This document shows positions 62,863 through 64,000 of a stretch of DNA of 64,000 bases, piece after piece. The notes beneath the pieces were generated by a model. The model saw nothing but the letters and a program-made list of their open reading frames with translations. It was not told the DNA's origin and did no database searches. This DNA is from Bacteroidota bacterium (lineage in GTDB: Bacteria; Bacteroidota; Bacteroidia; Chitinophagales; Saprospiraceae). The stretch is taken from contig JAHEAR010000002.1 in the NCBI GenBank assembly GCA_024642665.1, positions 70,689 through 134,688 on the forward strand. Reading direction: 5' to 3'. The translations under genes were made by a program, and so were the position numbers. Numbering within the stretch: the stretch's first letter is position 1; every line of letters begins with the position of its first letter.

Positions 62863-63522
62863 GTGCTTCCTTCTGAACATCCTTATCATACGATTACCAG
62901 ACAATGTCAGGCGCATCAAGCTACCCTTGTCGCTGTTTCCAAAACCAGGACGATTGAGCAGACTATGGCATTGTATGCTATGGGTCAAAGGGTTTTTGCA
63001 GAAAACAGAGCCCAGGAATTAATGCTCAAGGCACCAAATATGCCGTTGGATATTGAATGGCATATTATCGGTCATCTGCAAACGAATAAGGTTCGGTCTA
63101 TCATCCCTTATGTCCATTGTATTCAATCACTGGATAGTGGCCGACTATTTGAGATTATTAATAACGAGGCCATGAAAGCGGAGAAAAAAATGCGATGCCT
63201 TTTGCAGATAAAAATATCAGCAGAGGAATCGAAATTTGGATGGTCATTTGAAGCACTCAATGCCTTTCTGCGCGCCGGGAATCACCTTTCCTATACAAAT
63301 GTTACGCTAGAAGGCATCATGGGTATGACGACACTCACGGAAGATCACAAGGTGATACGTAAGGAATTACACACGCTAAAGGAAATGTTTGATCAACTCA
63401 AGACCGATTATTTTTCAAACCATACTCATTTTAATACGCTAAGTATGGGTATGTCCGGTGATTATCTGATTGCGCTTGAAGAAGGCAGCACCATGATACG
63501 GGTGGGCAGCCTGCTTTTTTAA
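62863..63522 (+). CDS. YggS-family pyridoxal phosphate homeostasis protein
   Basis: 219 residues from a GTG start. Blocks: TLVAVSKTRTIEQTMALYAMGQRVFAENRAQE with the PLP lysine in AVSKT, IEWHIIGHLQTNKVRSI, IKISAEESKFGWS, LEGIMGMTTLTED, and FNTLSMGMSGDYLIALEEGSTMIRVGS. The protein binds PLP and keeps its pool balanced without known catalysis. A small AACGC/GCGTT hairpin (62817-62832) lies upstream. It converges with the NUDIX gene. Confidence 0.93.
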   Translation: MLPSEHPYHTITRQCQAHQATLVAVSKTRTIEQTMALYAMGQRVFAENRAQELMLKAPNMPLDIEWHIIGHLQTNKVRSIIPYVHCIQSLDSGRLFEIINNEAMKAEKKMRCLLQIKISAEESKFGWSFEALNAFLRAGNHLSYTNVTLEGIMGMTTLTEDHKVIRKELHTLKEMFDQLKTDYFSNHTHFNTLSMGMSGDYLIALEEGSTMIRVGSLLF

Positions 63523-63535
63523 TACTCTCCTGACC

Positions 63536-64000
63536 TTAACTTTTTTCCGGATTGCTTAACTTCTCATTATTGTAGCGTACCAGTACATCTCTTATGTTGT
63601 TATACATGGGAATATTCAGTGTAGGAATTTCTTTTGGGTCAAACCAGGCGGCATCCTGAATTCCTTCTTCCTTCTGAGGTACCAGTTTGCCGGGGGTGGA
63701 GGTTTTCATCAGATACCAGCGGGTGCGTTTTAATGTTCTTTGCTTGCTCATCAGGTAACAATGGTATCCATTACCCAATTTTTCAATAAGCTCAACATTA
63801 GGCAAGCCGGTTTCTTCCATCACCTCACGAACGGCTGTTTCTGCAAGCGTTTCGCCCGGATCCTGCTTTCCTTTCGGAAGATCCCAGTGCCCTCTGCGAA
63901 AGATTAGAAGCACCTTTCCAAACTTATTGAGGACAAGCCCCCCACCGGCCTTTATATAATTGTAAAGCGATTTAAAATCGAGCCATAATTGTTCTACATC
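63536..64000 (-). CDS. NUDIX hydrolase, 5' end beyond the window
   Basis: The frame is open from the window edge (64000) to the stop at 63536, 154 residues visible. An internal GTG at 63913 is not the start, because in-frame sequence upstream (LYNYIKAGGGLVLNKFGKV) is the expected first NUDIX strand. The NUDIX box is GKQDPGETLAETAVREVMEETG. DAAWFDPKEIP and RWYLMKTS are typical of small-molecule or nucleotide hydrolases of the MutT/DIPP kind; the substrate is not known. The first codons lie outside. Confidence 0.88.
   Translation of the reverse strand, partial: DVEQLWLDFKSLYNYIKAGGGLVLNKFGKVLLIFRRGHWDLPKGKQDPGETLAETAVREVMEETGLPNVELIEKLGNGYHCYLMSKQRTLKRTRWYLMKTSTPGKLVPQKEEGIQDAAWFDPKEIPTLNIPMYNNIRDVLVRYNNEKLSNPEKS

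Overview
The window looks like chromosomal DNA of a free-living Bacteroidota bacterium, most likely from the Saprospiria/Chitinophagia side of the phylum (lineage is inference). The grounds are type IX secretion (T9SS) C-terminal sorting domains of both type A and type B, a gliding-motility/CHU-type C-terminus, a PorE-like OmpA lipoprotein, a DUF6089/PorG-like barrel, a SecD-SecF fusion, an Oar-like TonB receptor, HYR-type repeats, and repeated use of the Bacteroidota promoter -7 box TAnnTTTG. I see no tRNA, rRNA, insertion sequence, prophage or CRISPR array.

Layout. 1-6.5 kb: the end of a SMUG2-type DNA glycosylase gene, a secreted lamin-tail/cupredoxin protein, a large TonB-dependent receptor and a citrulline-utilisation hydrolase. 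6.7-19.4 kb: mostly housekeeping genes, namely oligopeptidase B, a recQ-glycosyltransferase pair, a PorG-like barrel, a secreted subtilase, recF with its DUF721 partner, a pyruvate dehydrogenase E1 alpha, and a TPR-ribH-metallo-hydrolase operon with a textbook promoter. 19.6-27.3 kb: a tight six-gene operon of three lipoproteins, a Tat-type DUF1501-like protein, a lipoprotein with a CX4CH haem-like site, and a CUB/PKD protein with a T9SS type B tail; it resembles a reduced planctomycete-style DUF1549/DUF1501/cytochrome module. 27.4-33.3 kb: DUF1415, a B12-type radical SAM protein, dihydroorotase, and purK-purE. 33.3-48.3 kb: a probable 15-kb operon on the minus strand encoding an outer-membrane barrel, a roughly 1500-residue exported protein built from an internal duplication, and a roughly 2815-residue T9SS cargo with about 26 HYR-like repeats. 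48.5-64 kb: pyrB-pyrR, leuS, porE-like, secDF, TerB-like, DUF547, PduO adenosyltransferase with a LolD-type ATPase, deoxynucleoside kinase, YggS and a NUDIX gene cut by the window edge.

How the genes relate. Nucleotide supply is represented by purE/purK, pyrB, pyrC, pyrR and dNK, scattered in small units. Export is represented by secDF, the PorE-like and PorG-like proteins and at least three T9SS cargos, so the window holds both pieces of the export machinery and its substrates. The best candidates for something undescribed are the 33.3-48.3 kb surface module and the 19.6-27.3 kb lipoprotein/DUF1501/CX4CH operon. A second recurrent signal is that several genes carry a -7 promoter box only 4-7 bases before the start codon, which predicts leaderless mRNAs and decides several start sites.
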